64,000 nt of DNA from Bacteroidota bacterium (GTDB taxonomy: Bacteria > Bacteroidota > Ignavibacteria > Ignavibacteriales > Ignavibacteriaceae). This document shows, in pieces, positions 16,617 to 26,000 of the stretch (position 1 is the stretch's first letter; the number at the start of each line of letters is the position of its first letter). The stretch is from assembly GCA_021815405.1 (NCBI GenBank), contig JAKAGV010000020.1:56295-120294 (forward strand). Reading direction: 5' to 3'. A program made the position numbers and the translations under genes. The notes under the pieces are model-generated. The model did no database searches and was not told where the DNA came from. It saw only the letters and a list, made by a program, of their open reading frames with translations.

Positions 16617-17007
16617 AAGAATTATTGCACTGGGAATACTTTTCATCCTAATCATAATATTTCAAAAAAGATTTAGATCCGGCAGAACAAAAAATTCGCT
16701 TCGTCTGCCGGAGAATATTCAAGTTAAGGATTCAAAGCTTCCTACTGTTTTATATTTCTGGACGGATAGCTGCGTACAGTGCAGAACATCGCAAAAACCC
16801 GTTCTGAATAATTTGAAAGATGAGCGTAACAATTTCAATCTCTTGGAAGTAAATGCCATTGAAGCAAAGGAGCTTGCATCTTTATTCAATATCAGGACAG
16901 TTCCAAGTACCGTAATTTTTTCAAATGACGGAACCAGTAAATTTATAAATAATGGATTTGCTGATAAGAATGAACTTATCAAACAATTGGAAGAAGTAAA
17001 AAATTAA
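16609..17007 (+). CDS. membrane-anchored thioredoxin-like protein
   Basis: 132 residues. Residues 3-20 form a single transmembrane anchor; the thioredoxin fold follows. The active site is WTDSCVQCRTSQ (CVQC, about residues 49-52) and the cis-Pro motif is RTVPSTVIF (about 88). The CVQC centre differs from the CGPC of housekeeping thioredoxins and suits a specialised reductase. It overlaps DUF4395 by 8 nt. I infer a membrane-associated disulphide or sulfur-transfer role; the partner is unknown. Confidence 0.85.
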   Translation: MIERIIALGILFILIIIFQKRFRSGRTKNSLRLPENIQVKDSKLPTVLYFWTDSCVQCRTSQKPVLNNLKDERNNFNLLEVNAIEAKELASLFNIRTVPSTVIFSNDGTSKFINNGFADKNELIKQLEEVKN

Positions 17008-17008
17008 A

Positions 17009-17052
17009 ATTACTTATTGTATGAGTTTAATTTACTCATGAAAGTAATCTAA
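17009..17052 (+). terminator. A/T-rich hairpin after the thioredoxin gene
   Basis: ATGAGT...ACTCAT with an outer ATTACTT...AAGTAAT extension just after the stop at 17007. Probably the end of the leader-DUF4395-thioredoxin transcript. The T-tract is weak. Confidence 0.4.
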
Positions 17053-17185
17053 TTATATTTCTTTCACCTGTAATGGCAGTCTTCCGGTCTGCGAAAAGTT
17101 AAAGAAATCTATCCTACCATAACCTTTCTTTTTTGTACAAATTTTACGCTTTGTAAAATGCAATAGTATTCCAAGAAGCATCACC

Positions 17186-17671
17186 TTAATGATGATGTCC
17201 ACCAGCACCATGAATATGTCCGTGAGAAATTTCTTCCTGTGTTGCGTCTCTTAATTCCAAAAGTTCAACATCAAACGTAAGAGTTTGACCAGCAAGCGGA
17301 TGATTAAAATCTAGAGTAACATTATCTCCCTCAATATGTTTAATAATGAAGGGCATCTGCCTGCCGTCGGGAGTATCGGCAATGAAATCCATTCCTTCTT
17401 CAAGCGTTATGTCCTCCGGAAATTCGGAGCGGTCTACTTTTTGAATCATTGAGTCATTGTAATTGCCGTAAGCTTCATCAGGAGAAAGAACCACAGTCCG
17501 CTTACTTCCAATCAACATTTCTCCGATATTTTCTTCAAGTTTTGGAAGTATCTGCTGATTGCCGCTGATGAATGCAAAAGGATTAGCTTTTGTTGTTTCT
17601 TCTAAAACTTCGCCGTTATCATTTCTTAAAATAAAATTGATAGTTACTACTTGATCCTTCTTCAATGCCAT
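17186..17671 (-). CDS. slyD: SlyD-type FKBP peptidyl-prolyl isomerase
   Basis: 161 residues. FKBP domain segments at both ends (VTINFILRNDNGEVLEE, GNQQILPKLEENIGEML, DFNHPLAGQTLTFDVELL) flank an inserted IF chaperone flap (about 70-120). The C-terminal tail HGHIHGAGGHHH is a short form of the SlyD metal-binding tail. The protein catalyses prolyl isomerisation and chaperones folding in the cytoplasm; family members also deliver nickel. The tail is His-rich but lacks the Cys residues of the E. coli protein. Monocistronic on the minus strand. Confidence 0.92.
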   Translation of the reverse strand: MALKKDQVVTINFILRNDNGEVLEETTKANPFAFISGNQQILPKLEENIGEMLIGSKRTVVLSPDEAYGNYNDSMIQKVDRSEFPEDITLEEGMDFIADTPDGRQMPFIIKHIEGDNVTLDFNHPLAGQTLTFDVELLELRDATQEEISHGHIHGAGGHHH

Positions 17672-17805
17672 GATTTTCCTTAGTTAATGTTATAAAGTGT
17701 AATTAAAGTTCAAAGCTGACAAGATCGGTACATGCAGCCTAAACCAGTGTTAGTTAGTTGCGATTTTAAGTTCTGTATAATTAAAATTGGAAAGCGAAAA
17801 AATTT

Positions 17806-18150
17806 TTATTCAGTGTAAATATCTTCGCTGTCAACGCTCGACGATTTCGGTTCCCAATCAATGCCTTCACAGGGAAGATAAACCTTTGTCGGATGCTTAT
17901 CATGAAGAATGCAAAGTATTGCAGATTCATCAAAGTTCTTACAGGTAGCACAAAGAGTCGATTCGAGAACTTCTTTATTTTTTGATTTAAATAGTTTATA
18001 GTGTATTACAGCAGGATGAACAATGATTACATAAATACCTAACGTCGCAACAAGCCACCACAACTGCTGTGAAATGTATCCTTCAAGAATCCATAGAGCA
18101 GGGATGACTACCGCTATTCTAATGATTGTCCAGAATATTATTTCACCCAT
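17806..18150 (-). CDS. small membrane protein with C-terminal Cys cluster
   Basis: 114 residues. Two hydrophobic helices (about 5-25 and 30-50) are followed by a basic stretch and a cytoplasmic or periplasmic tail with four Cys: CATC near residue 68, ILCILH near 80, and LPCEG near 94. The spacing (CxxC-x9-C-x13-C) would suit a zinc or iron-sulfur site. I do not recognise a family. It stands alone between slyD and the tRNA region. Confidence 0.6.
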   Translation of the reverse strand: MGEIIFWTIIRIAVVIPALWILEGYISQQLWWLVATLGIYVIIVHPAVIHYKLFKSKNKEVLESTLCATCKNFDESAILCILHDKHPTKVYLPCEGIDWEPKSSSVDSEDIYTE

Positions 18151-18429
18151 ACTTATCTCTACAAATACAAGTTTAAATTAAACCAGATTATATTACCCGG
18201 ACAAAATAAGCAAGCGCGATTTAATATAAAAGAGAATTCTAAAATATCATGAAGACGGTTCGTAATTAAGTTGTACAAAATACACATTTGCTGTTTTCTG
18301 ATTAAATATTAAATTTAATCCGGCAATATTTCCAGATAGTTCAAGGTAAGATATTTAATGCGTTCCTGCTACTATTAAATTTTTTAATATATTACAATAA
18401 CAAAATGTTTATAATTTTGTTAAATTAAA

Positions 18430-18541
18430 CTATTTTTGTAGGTGTTTAGATTAAGACAAAGCCGTAGATTAGAAGTAATCCGATATTATGAAATTTATGC
18501 TAAGTGGATCAGTATATATAAATAAAAAACAATTTCGCAGT
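18430..18541 (-). pseudogene. decayed second GIY-YIG copy
   Basis: Read on the minus strand, the sequence after the truncated tRNA (GCGAAATTGTTTTTTATTTA...ATATCGG-TTACTTCTAATCT) aligns with the start and YIGHTSNL region of the GIY-YIG gene at 18860, but with stops and indels. It is a remnant of the same cassette. Confidence 0.55.
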
Positions 18542-18545
18542 TTCG

Positions 18546-18608
18546 TGAGCGCGGGTGGGCTCGAACCACCGACCCCTCCGATTAAATCGGAGTGCTCTAT
18601 CCAGCTGA
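18546..18608 (-). pseudogene. 5'-truncated tRNA-like fragment
   Basis: It shares the T-arm and acceptor 3' strand of the neighbouring tRNA-Lys exactly (GGTCGGTGGTTCGAGCC...CGCGCTCA) and keeps a D-arm (CAGCTGGATAGAGC). The acceptor 5' strand is missing, the upstream bases being the GIY-YIG 3' end. The anticodon stem CTCCG/CGGAG closes loop ATTTAAT, which would place UUA at 34-36. It cannot form an acceptor stem, so it is unlikely to be functional. Confidence 0.7.
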
Positions 18609-18860
18609 ATTCCGTTTCGTTACAAATTCAATTGCAAAATTTATGTTCTTAAGACTTTTTAAATATAACTCTAAACGGTATGCTTCGGATTTTGTTTTAC
18701 ATGGAGTGGATATGATTACTTCTCAGGGTTCTTTTCCTTTAGTAAATTTGCTTCGATCCGAATTATGCCGCTTTAATCGGTCTAGGAGATTGGAAGTATG
18801 ACCGATATAATGCAGTTCATACTTTGTAGATTTGAGAATATAAACAAAAAACGATTTCAC
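18597..18860 (-). pseudogene. GIY-YIG endonuclease domain gene with one in-frame TGA
   Basis: An 88-codon frame begins at GTG 18860, 8 nt beyond the tRNA-Lys 3' end, and ends at a TAG (18597-18599) inside the next tRNA fragment. Segments: FFVYILKSTKYELHYIGHTS (the GIY and YIG motifs), NLLDRLKRHNSDRSKF with the conserved Arg, and KSEAYRLELYLKSLK with the conserved Glu. A TGA at 18723-18725 (codon 46) replaces the Trp usual at this place (after KGKEP). Single-domain GIY-YIG proteins of the URI type are common in this group. One base change would restore it. Confidence 0.7.
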
Positions 18861-18867
18861 TTTTTAG

Positions 18868-18939
18868 TGAGCGCGGGTGGGCTCGAACCACCGACCCTCT
18901 GCTTAAAAGGCAGATGCTCTACCCCTGAGCTACGCGCCC
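18868..18939 (-). tRNA. tRNA-Lys (UUU)
   Basis: A 72-nt cloverleaf on the minus strand. Acceptor GGGCGCG pairs with CGCGCTC with one G-U, the D-arm is TAGCTCAGGGGTAGAGC, and anticodon stem TCTGC/GCAGA encloses loop CTTTTAA (anticodon TTT). The T-arm is GGTGG-TTCGAGC-CCACC and the discriminator is A. No CCA is encoded. Confidence 0.93.
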
Positions 18940-19024
18940 TTTTTTTAAGGCAACAAATATAAAGATTAGATGCTTCTATTCCAAATAACTTTAATACTTA
19001 AAACTATTTGATTTTATATACATA

Positions 19025-20389
19025 ATGGTGAAAAATTCTAAAATTTTAGTCTGTGATGATGATGAAACATTGTGTTACCTTTTAAAAGAACAACTATTGG
19101 AAGAGGGTTTCACCGTCGATACGGTTTATGACGGCAGATTTGCAATAGATGCAATAAAAAGGAAAAACTATGACTTACTTCTTCTCGATTTAAATATGAG
19201 AGAGGTTCAAGGCGATGAAGTTTTAAAATTTGTTGTTGACTATAACTCTTCAATTCAGGTGGTTATCCTTACTGCACAAACCGAAATTAGAAGCGCAATC
19301 GACTGCATAAAAATCGGGGCGTATGATTTTATTTCTAAGCCATATAATTTTGATGAGCTTTTATTAACTATTAACCGAGCTCTTGAACATAAGGATCTAC
19401 TAGTTAAAACTGCTCTCCTTTCCGAACAAGTAAATAAAAAACTTTCAACCAGAATAATCGGCGACAGCAAAGAACTACAACGTGTAATAAACTTAGCCAA
19501 TAAATCTGCAATGTCAGATTCCAATATTTTAATTGAAGGCGAGACAGGTACCGGCAAAGAATTACTTGCAGAATACATACATAAACATTCTGCAAGAAGC
19601 GAAATGCCTTTTGTCGTTATCAACTGTGCATCTCTTCCCGATCAATTAATTGAAAGCGAACTCTTTGGACATGAGAAGGGAGCTTTTACCGATGCTAAAT
19701 CTACTAAACAAGGATTGGTAGAAATTGCGCACGGCGGAACTCTGTTCCTTGATGAAATCGGCGAGCTCAGCTTAGCACTTCAGCCAAAGCTTCTTAGATT
19801 TCTTGAGAACGGAGAATATAGGAGAATCGGCGGCGTTACAAATCTTACTTCAAATGTTAGAGTTATCGGTGCAACAAATAGAAATCTTCTTGAAGAAGCG
19901 GGAAATAAAAACTTTCGGCGAGACTTGTTGTTTCGATTAAATGTTATTACTCTTACTATCCCTCCTTTAAGAGAAAGGAAGGAAGATATCCTTCAGCTTG
20001 CAAATCATTTTTTAGAAATTAAATCTCCGATTCGTTCACCTAAGAAGTTATCTCCAGATGCTGAAAGAATTCTGCTGAACTATGACTTTCCCGGTAATAT
20101 TAGAGAGCTTGAACATATAATCGAGCGGGCAATAATTTTTGCCGAGAACGATTTGATAGAACCCGAGGACTTGAATTTACCGGCAGATAGCCTTCGTGGT
20201 ATTCATAGAAAAATTCATCTGCATGAAACAACCGCAGAACCTATAAGTCTTGAAGATATTGAAAAGCAGCATATAGCCAAGCTGCTGAAAGATACCAAGT
20301 GGGATAGAGGTGAAACAGCAAAACTTCTTGGAATCAGCCCTAAAACACTTTATTTGAAAATCAAGAAATACGAGATTAAGCAAGAATAG
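19025..20389 (+). CDS. sigma-54-dependent response regulator, NtrC family
   Basis: 454 residues. The receiver (1-120) has the DD pair at 11-12, phosphoacceptor Asp in LLLLDLN (about 56) and Lys in ISKPY. The AAA+ domain (about 143-370) has Walker A GETGTGKE, the sigma-54 contact loop GAFTDA, and Walker B TLFLDEIG. The C-terminal Fis helix-turn-helix (about 415-454) contains [15 protein letters not shown]. It activates RNA polymerase carrying sigma-54. It lies 23 nt before a hybrid kinase gene that is probably its partner. No sigma-54 promoter was found with confidence. The target could be the pilus cluster, by proximity only. Confidence 0.93.
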   Translation: MVKNSKILVCDDDETLCYLLKEQLLEEGFTVDTVYDGRFAIDAIKRKNYDLLLLDLNMREVQGDEVLKFVVDYNSSIQVVILTAQTEIRSAIDCIKIGAYDFISKPYNFDELLLTINRALEHKDLLVKTALLSEQVNKKLSTRIIGDSKELQRVINLANKSAMSDSNILIEGETGTGKELLAEYIHKHSARSEMPFVVINCASLPDQLIESELFGHEKGAFTDAKSTKQGLVEIAHGGTLFLDEIGELSLALQPKLLRFLENGEYRRIGGVTNLTSNVRVIGATNRNLLEEAGNKNFRRDLLFRLNVITLTIPPLRERKEDILQLANHFLEIKSPIRSPKKLSPDAERILLNYDFPGNIRELEHIIERAIIFAENDLIEPEDLNLPADSLRGIHRKIHLHETTAEPISLEDIEKQHIAKLLKDTKWDRGETAKLLGISPKTLYLKIKKYEIKQE

Positions 20390-20412
20390 CAGATATACAA
20401 AAGCCTATTTAT

Positions 20413-22392
20413 ATGAATGAAAGGTTAATTTCCAAATTTATTGTTTCAGATGTAATTGAATCCGATGCGTTTTCGTATGCCATAGCCGACCTGAGTAAAA
20501 AACTTGTCTGGTTTAACAAAAAATTTAAGAATGATATTAAAATCAACAGGATAAAAGGGAAAACCATTTCGGAAATATTCGGGATTCAGATTCCAACCGA
20601 GTTAAAAAAGGATTTTATCAGTAAAGTTCGGATTCAGGATGCATCAATTGAATATCAATTGAACATCAATCTTTTAAAATACAAAAATAAATTACAAGGC
20701 TATCTAATAAAGCTTGAAGAGATTCAAGCGGATATTATTTCTGAGAAGCATGCTTCGAAAACAAGAAGCTTTCAGTTCCCTCATACATTACAGCAAATTT
20801 TAACATTGTTCTTGAAAGAAAAATCTCTTACGGTTCTTTCAGAAGAAATTTTGAAAAGATGTATAGAGATTTGCAGCGGTAATTACGGTTTAATCATTTT
20901 TAATAAAGATGACTCACAAAACCTGGATTACCAGTTTTATGATCCAGATGCCGAAATAAAAGACAAGGATGAAGTAAGCAAAACAATAACAAGCAGTGCG
21001 CCATATATTTCTAAATGGCTTGATATCAACCGGCGTTCATTGGTTGTAAAAAACATACCGGGGAGTATTGGTTTTAATATTATCCAGATTCTTCATTGCA
21101 ACTCTACAATTATTGCGCCTTGTTTCTTCGATGAAAAATTATTAGCCGCTATTGTAATTGCAAGTAAGACGAATAATTTTTCCGAAGCTGATGTAAACAA
21201 CGCCCAGCAGTTTGCTGCACTTCTTTCTTTTACAATTAGCAGCGTTCGTACCAGAGAATTAAACACAGCGCTCGAAAGCCGCCTGCTTCAGTCTCAGAAG
21301 CTTGAAACAATCGGTAAACTCAGCAGCGGTATGGCGCACGATTTTAGCAACCTGCTGTCCAGCATTTTCGGAAGCCTAAATCTCCTTAAAAAGAAAATTC
21401 CTGAGCGCGAAGATCTTTACCGGCTGCTTGATAACATCGAAAATTGTTCAGTACGTGCAAAAGATTTAACAAAAGGTCTTCTTTCTTTTGGTAAGCCGAC
21501 ACCAAAAAGAAAAGAACTGATTAAGCCTAATCAACTTCTATCAGAAATATCAAAAGTTATCACGCAAACATTTCCGGCAAAAATTACTTTTGAAAAAGAA
21601 ATAAGCGACGACCTTTACGATATTCTCGGCAATGGAACTGAAATTTATCAGGTGCTGCTTAATCTTTGCGTCAATGCTAAAGAAGCAATTGACGGTAAAG
21701 GAAAGATTGCGTTAAGGGCACAGAACATCAATATAAACGATTCAAATCTTCTCAGCCATCCTTTGCTTGATAAAGGAAATTATGTTTGGATTTCGGTAGA
21801 AGACAGCGGTGCAGGTATTAAAGAAGAAAACTTAACAAGAATATTCGATCCGTATTTTTCAACCAAGAATAAGCAAACCGGTTCTGGTTCAGGACTGGGG
21901 CTTTATGTTACCTACGGAATTGTTCAAGCACATAAGGGACATATAGAAGTATCTAGCGAGCTGAATAAAGGAACAACGTTCGATGTCTTCATCCCTGCAT
22001 TTGAACCTGCCGCGACTACAAAGCAAGCTACAGCAGATAAAATTATACTTTTGGCAGATGATGAAATTATGCTTAGGGATTTGCTCTCGGAGCTGCTTGA
22101 GTCTTCAGGCTACAATGTTATCAGAGTTTCGACAGGCGTTGAAGCCTTGAAAGTATTGACTGAAGAAATCAAAGTGGACCTGGCAATTATTGATTATAAC
22201 ATGCCGGAGATGGACGGGATAGAGTGCATTAAAAAAATCCGCGAACTGCAATTCAAGATGCCAATAATTTTATCATCTGGCAGCATGTCACTTGATGAAA
22301 AAATTGATTTTAGGTCACTTAAAATTTCAGGTGTGCTTTCAAAACCTTATGAGTTTGAAACTATGCTTTCTACAATCCAGAAATTAATCTGA
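20413..22392 (+). CDS. cytoplasmic hybrid sensor histidine kinase
   Basis: 659 residues, no transmembrane segment. The N-terminal region (about 1-110) is PAS-like and a GAF-like domain spans about 130-280. The dimerisation/phosphoacceptor helix contains KLSSGMAHDFSNLLS with the His near 311, and HATPase boxes follow (NLCVNAKEAI, DSGAGI, GSGSGLGLYVTY). The C-terminal receiver (about 540-659) has DD, a phosphoacceptor in LAIIDYNMPEMDG, and SKPYEF. It probably phosphorylates the NtrC-type regulator just upstream. Its 3' end overlaps the convergent REC-DHp gene by 9 nt. Confidence 0.9.
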   Translation: MNERLISKFIVSDVIESDAFSYAIADLSKKLVWFNKKFKNDIKINRIKGKTISEIFGIQIPTELKKDFISKVRIQDASIEYQLNINLLKYKNKLQGYLIKLEEIQADIISEKHASKTRSFQFPHTLQQILTLFLKEKSLTVLSEEILKRCIEICSGNYGLIIFNKDDSQNLDYQFYDPDAEIKDKDEVSKTITSSAPYISKWLDINRRSLVVKNIPGSIGFNIIQILHCNSTIIAPCFFDEKLLAAIVIASKTNNFSEADVNNAQQFAALLSFTISSVRTRELNTALESRLLQSQKLETIGKLSSGMAHDFSNLLSSIFGSLNLLKKKIPEREDLYRLLDNIENCSVRAKDLTKGLLSFGKPTPKRKELIKPNQLLSEISKVITQTFPAKITFEKEISDDLYDILGNGTEIYQVLLNLCVNAKEAIDGKGKIALRAQNININDSNLLSHPLLDKGNYVWISVEDSGAGIKEENLTRIFDPYFSTKNKQTGSGSGLGLYVTYGIVQAHKGHIEVSSELNKGTTFDVFIPAFEPAATTKQATADKIILLADDEIMLRDLLSELLESSGYNVIRVSTGVEALKVLTEEIKVDLAIIDYNMPEMDGIECIKKIRELQFKMPIILSSGSMSLDEKIDFRSLKISGVLSKPYEFETMLSTIQKLI

Positions 22393-23094
22393 TTCACCTC
22401 CGGCTGAAGTAGGCAAATCTGTTTCTTTCCTCTCATTGTAATCATAATCTATCATCTTAATGTTCTTAACGTAATCAGAGAATATGGGTTTCTTGATTGC
22501 ATTTAAATGATTAAGAACATCAGTGATTTCTTTAATTGCTGTTTCTATATAACCAAGCCTTTTTGTAATTGCATCGGCAGATATTTCCGGCTTCCTTAAT
22601 TCTCTTTTAATAGCAGCAGTTGATAAGCTGATTAGAGTTAGCGGTTGTTTGATTTTATGATTTGTTGTAACTACAGTTGCAGTGTATGTATTCTTTTGTT
22701 CAGATTCAACCAGCAGCTTATGGGCTTCGGAAAGTTTCATTGCCGAATTCACTCTGGCAATTAGTTCTATGCGGTTGAAGGGCTTTTTAATATAGTCAAA
22801 TGCACCTGCTTCCAGACCGGCTTTAACATCCTCGGCGCTTGATTTTGCTGTAACCAGAATTATCGGAATATGCGCAGTAGTGCTGTTTGCAGTAAGAGTC
22901 TGCAACACTTCAATCCCCGACATTTCAGGCATCATTACATCAAGCAAAATCAAATCCGGAAGTTCGCTGACAGCTTTTTCAATTGCCGTCTTCCCGTCGT
23001 AAGCCGGAATTACATTATAGCCTTCGTTTTCAAGCCTGTCTTGAAGCATAAAAACGTTTTCAGGGAGGTCATCTACCACTAGTACTTTTTTCAT
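22384..23094 (-). CDS. receiver protein with DHp-like C-terminus lacking an ATPase domain
   Basis: The ATG at 23094 is chosen because the receiver begins there (MKKVLVVDDLPEN); an earlier in-frame start at 23238 would overlap the kinase gene. 236 residues. The receiver (1-120) has Asp in LILLDVMMPEMSG and Lys in IKKPFNR. The tail (about 140-236) contains VVTTNHKIKQPLTLISLS, which resembles a kinase dimerisation helix with a His, but no ATP-binding domain follows. It could act as a phosphotransfer or partner subunit of the large kinase encoded 1 nt upstream. Last gene of the pilus/signalling cluster. Confidence 0.8.
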   Translation of the reverse strand: MKKVLVVDDLPENVFMLQDRLENEGYNVIPAYDGKTAIEKAVSELPDLILLDVMMPEMSGIEVLQTLTANSTTAHIPIILVTAKSSAEDVKAGLEAGAFDYIKKPFNRIELIARVNSAMKLSEAHKLLVESEQKNTYTATVVTTNHKIKQPLTLISLSTAAIKRELRKPEISADAITKRLGYIETAIKEITDVLNHLNAIKKPIFSDYVKNIKMIDYDYNERKETDLPTSAGGESD

Positions 23095-23095
23095 A

Positions 23096-26000
23096 TTACC
23101 TGATTTTTTCTCTTGTAAATAATCTTTCAATCTTAAATGCCAGTACACCGGAATTAACAGGCTTTGCAATATAATCATCAAAACCGTTTCGTAAAATAAC
23201 TTCTTTGTCCTCCAGCATTGCCTTGGCAGTAATAGCATATACCGGAATGTTCGCCAATTTTTCGTTCATCTTTATGCGGCTGATTGTTTGGAAGCCGTCC
23301 ATCTCCGGCATCATAATATCCAATAAAATTAATCCTGGTACTTCATGTTCGAGTAACTGCAGGCATTCAAAACCATTCTTGGCAAGAATTGTCTTGCAGT
23401 TGCAGGCTGTAATAATTTCACTTATTGTATAAAGGGAATCAGGATCGTCGTCAACAATCATTACAACACCCTGATATTTCCTTTTATTATCATCTTCAGC
23501 GGGAAGAATCTCAGAATTCGATTCATCAATATTAGACGAAACATCATGCGCAGCTTCCGGTTGAGTATTTTTTTCTTGAATCTTTATCCTGTCTCTCACT
23601 GCATCAAGAATATCCCGCAGGTTTTCCGGATGCTCTTTTGTTTTGATTGCAATCTCTTCAACAATTTCATTCAAAGAATTCTTTTCCCTCTCAGTCAAAT
23701 CTTTTGAAGTGCTGATTATGATGGGGATATGGCTTGTTTCTTTATTTGATTTTAATTTGTGTGAAAGTGTTATCCCATCCATGCCTTTCATTATCAAGTC
23801 TAAAATAATTAAGTCGGGCTGAACTTCTAGAATTTTGTTGAATGCTAGGCTGCTGTCTTTAATATATTCGATCCTGATTTTTTCATCTTTAAATGCATCT
23901 CTAAACTTTTCAAACTCCGTTTCATTATCATCAACGATAACGATCTTCTCGATTTTCTTTTGGGCAAGCTCTTCAAGATTATTAAATACAGAAATTAATT
24001 TGTCAGGCATAAAAGGTTTAACAATATATTCAAACGCTCCGAGTCCATAGCCAAGATTTTTATCTGCGAGTATTGAAATAAGAATTACCGGGATATCCTT
24101 TGTAAGAGGAGATTCTTTTAGTTCTTTCAGTACTGTCCACCCGTCTTTATTTGGCATCATTATATCCAGAGTGATAGCAAACGGCTGAAATTTCTTAGCC
24201 TTTTCAATTCCTTCATCTCCGCTTGCAGCATAGGTTACTTCGTAGCCGTTTGTAATTAAATATTGCCCAATCGTGTAACGTACTTCCGGATCATCATCAA
24301 TAATCAGCACCGGATTTTTTCTGTTCATCGCTAAAACTTTTGCATTAATCCTTGCCGGAAAAGCATTTTCCCTTACTGCAATCTTTCTGAAAGGAATTGA
24401 AAATGTAAATTTAGATCCAACACCGCTTTGGCTATCTACTCCAATTGTGCCTTTTATAAGATCAGCAATTCTTTTGCTGATTGCAAGACCTAAGCCTGTA
24501 CCGGTATATTTTCTACTTGTTGTTTCATCTACCTGACGGAACTCCTCGAAAATTAACCGCTGGTTCTCTTCGGATATTCCGATGCCTGAATCTATAATAT
24601 CGAAGTTAAGCAACTTCTCATCTATTGTAGAAACATGAAATTCTATGAAGCCTTCCTCTGTAAACTTGACAGCGTTGCCTAACAAATTTATCAGCACCTG
24701 CACAACCTTACCCTTATCCGTGCTTATTATGATGTTTGTATTCAGGTTCCTAACTATCTTGAAAGTTAATCCTTTTTGATTGATCAGCGGGATTATTGAA
24801 TTCTCAATTTCTTTAATTAAATCCTCGAGCAAAACTTCTTCATTATGAATCTCCATCCTTCCGGCTTCTATCTTAGATAGATCAAGAATATCATTAATTA
24901 AATTCATAAGCCGTTTGCCGCTTTTCAGTACAACTTCGATACGTTCCCTGTTCTTAGCAGTCAGCGATTTATCTTCAAGGATTAATTCGGTCAAGCCGAG
25001 TATTGAGTTCATCGGAGTGCGAAGCTCGTGCGACATACTTGCCAGGAAGTAGGATTTTACTCTCGTTGCTTCTTCCGCTTTCTGTTTTTGTACTTCAAGT
25101 TCAGCAGCTTTTTCTTGAAGCTTCTTGTGAAGGTCAACCAAAGCTTCGTTCTGCTTTCTTATCTGGATATTTTGTTTTTGGTAATCTTCATTTAATGTCT
25201 TAAGCTCGGTAACAAGGTTTGCAAGCTGAGCCAAAGCGGTTGCGTTAGTCAATCCAATGGCAAGCTGGTCTTTTATTTTAGATAAATATTCTTTAGTCTC
25301 CTCAGAAGGTCTTTCAAACGAACCCAGTTCAAGAATCGCGACAACGCTATTATTATAGACAATTGGAAGTAGTATAATATTTTTAATCTCTAGTGAAATA
25401 ATCCCGGTTGAAATAATTGGAAGATTTTCACTTGAGTTGATTTCAATAATCTCGCGGTTATTTTTTGCGGCGTCAAGAAAATCATGTTTATTGTTATACG
25501 AAATTTCTTTCTTTACTCCGTATGAACTTGCCAGAGTTATCTCTTCTTCATCAACAGTATAAAGAGCGCCAATGATAAATCCACATGTTGCAATTATATT
25601 GTTTAAGGCTGCATCAGCAACTTGAGATAGAGTCGGGTTCTGGTTTAGCAGAGTAATGAATTCATAATATTCATTTTTTGCTTTTTCATTTTTCTGAAGC
25701 GTATCAAGCATCGTGTTGAATGCATTGGCAAGATCGGCAAGCTCATCGTTACCGCGTGCTTCTATCTTCCCAGGGAAGTTTCCATCTCCGGTAATTTTTG
25801 TAGCGGAGCTTAATCTGGAAATTTGTTTCCTTATTTTATCTGTAAATACCAAAGTAAGTATTAGAGAAAGAGTAATTCCTACCAGCCCTATAACTATGAG
25901 CAGATATTTAATGCTTGATCTTAAATCCGTAGCTTCGGTCAACGAATTGAATATCAGAAAGTTTAAATTACTTTCTTTAGATAAATCTGAAGTTGGCTTA

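Noticed and set aside
18546..18608. Functional suppressor tRNA
   Set aside because: The 5' acceptor strand is absent; the upstream bases belong to the GIY-YIG gene.
18592..18801. Plus-strand 70-residue frame between the tRNA genes
   Set aside because: It is the antisense of the GIY-YIG frame, whose motifs are clear on the minus strand.
23095..23238. 48-residue N-terminal extension of the REC-DHp protein
   Set aside because: It would lie wholly inside the kinase gene in another frame; the receiver starts at the ATG at 23094.
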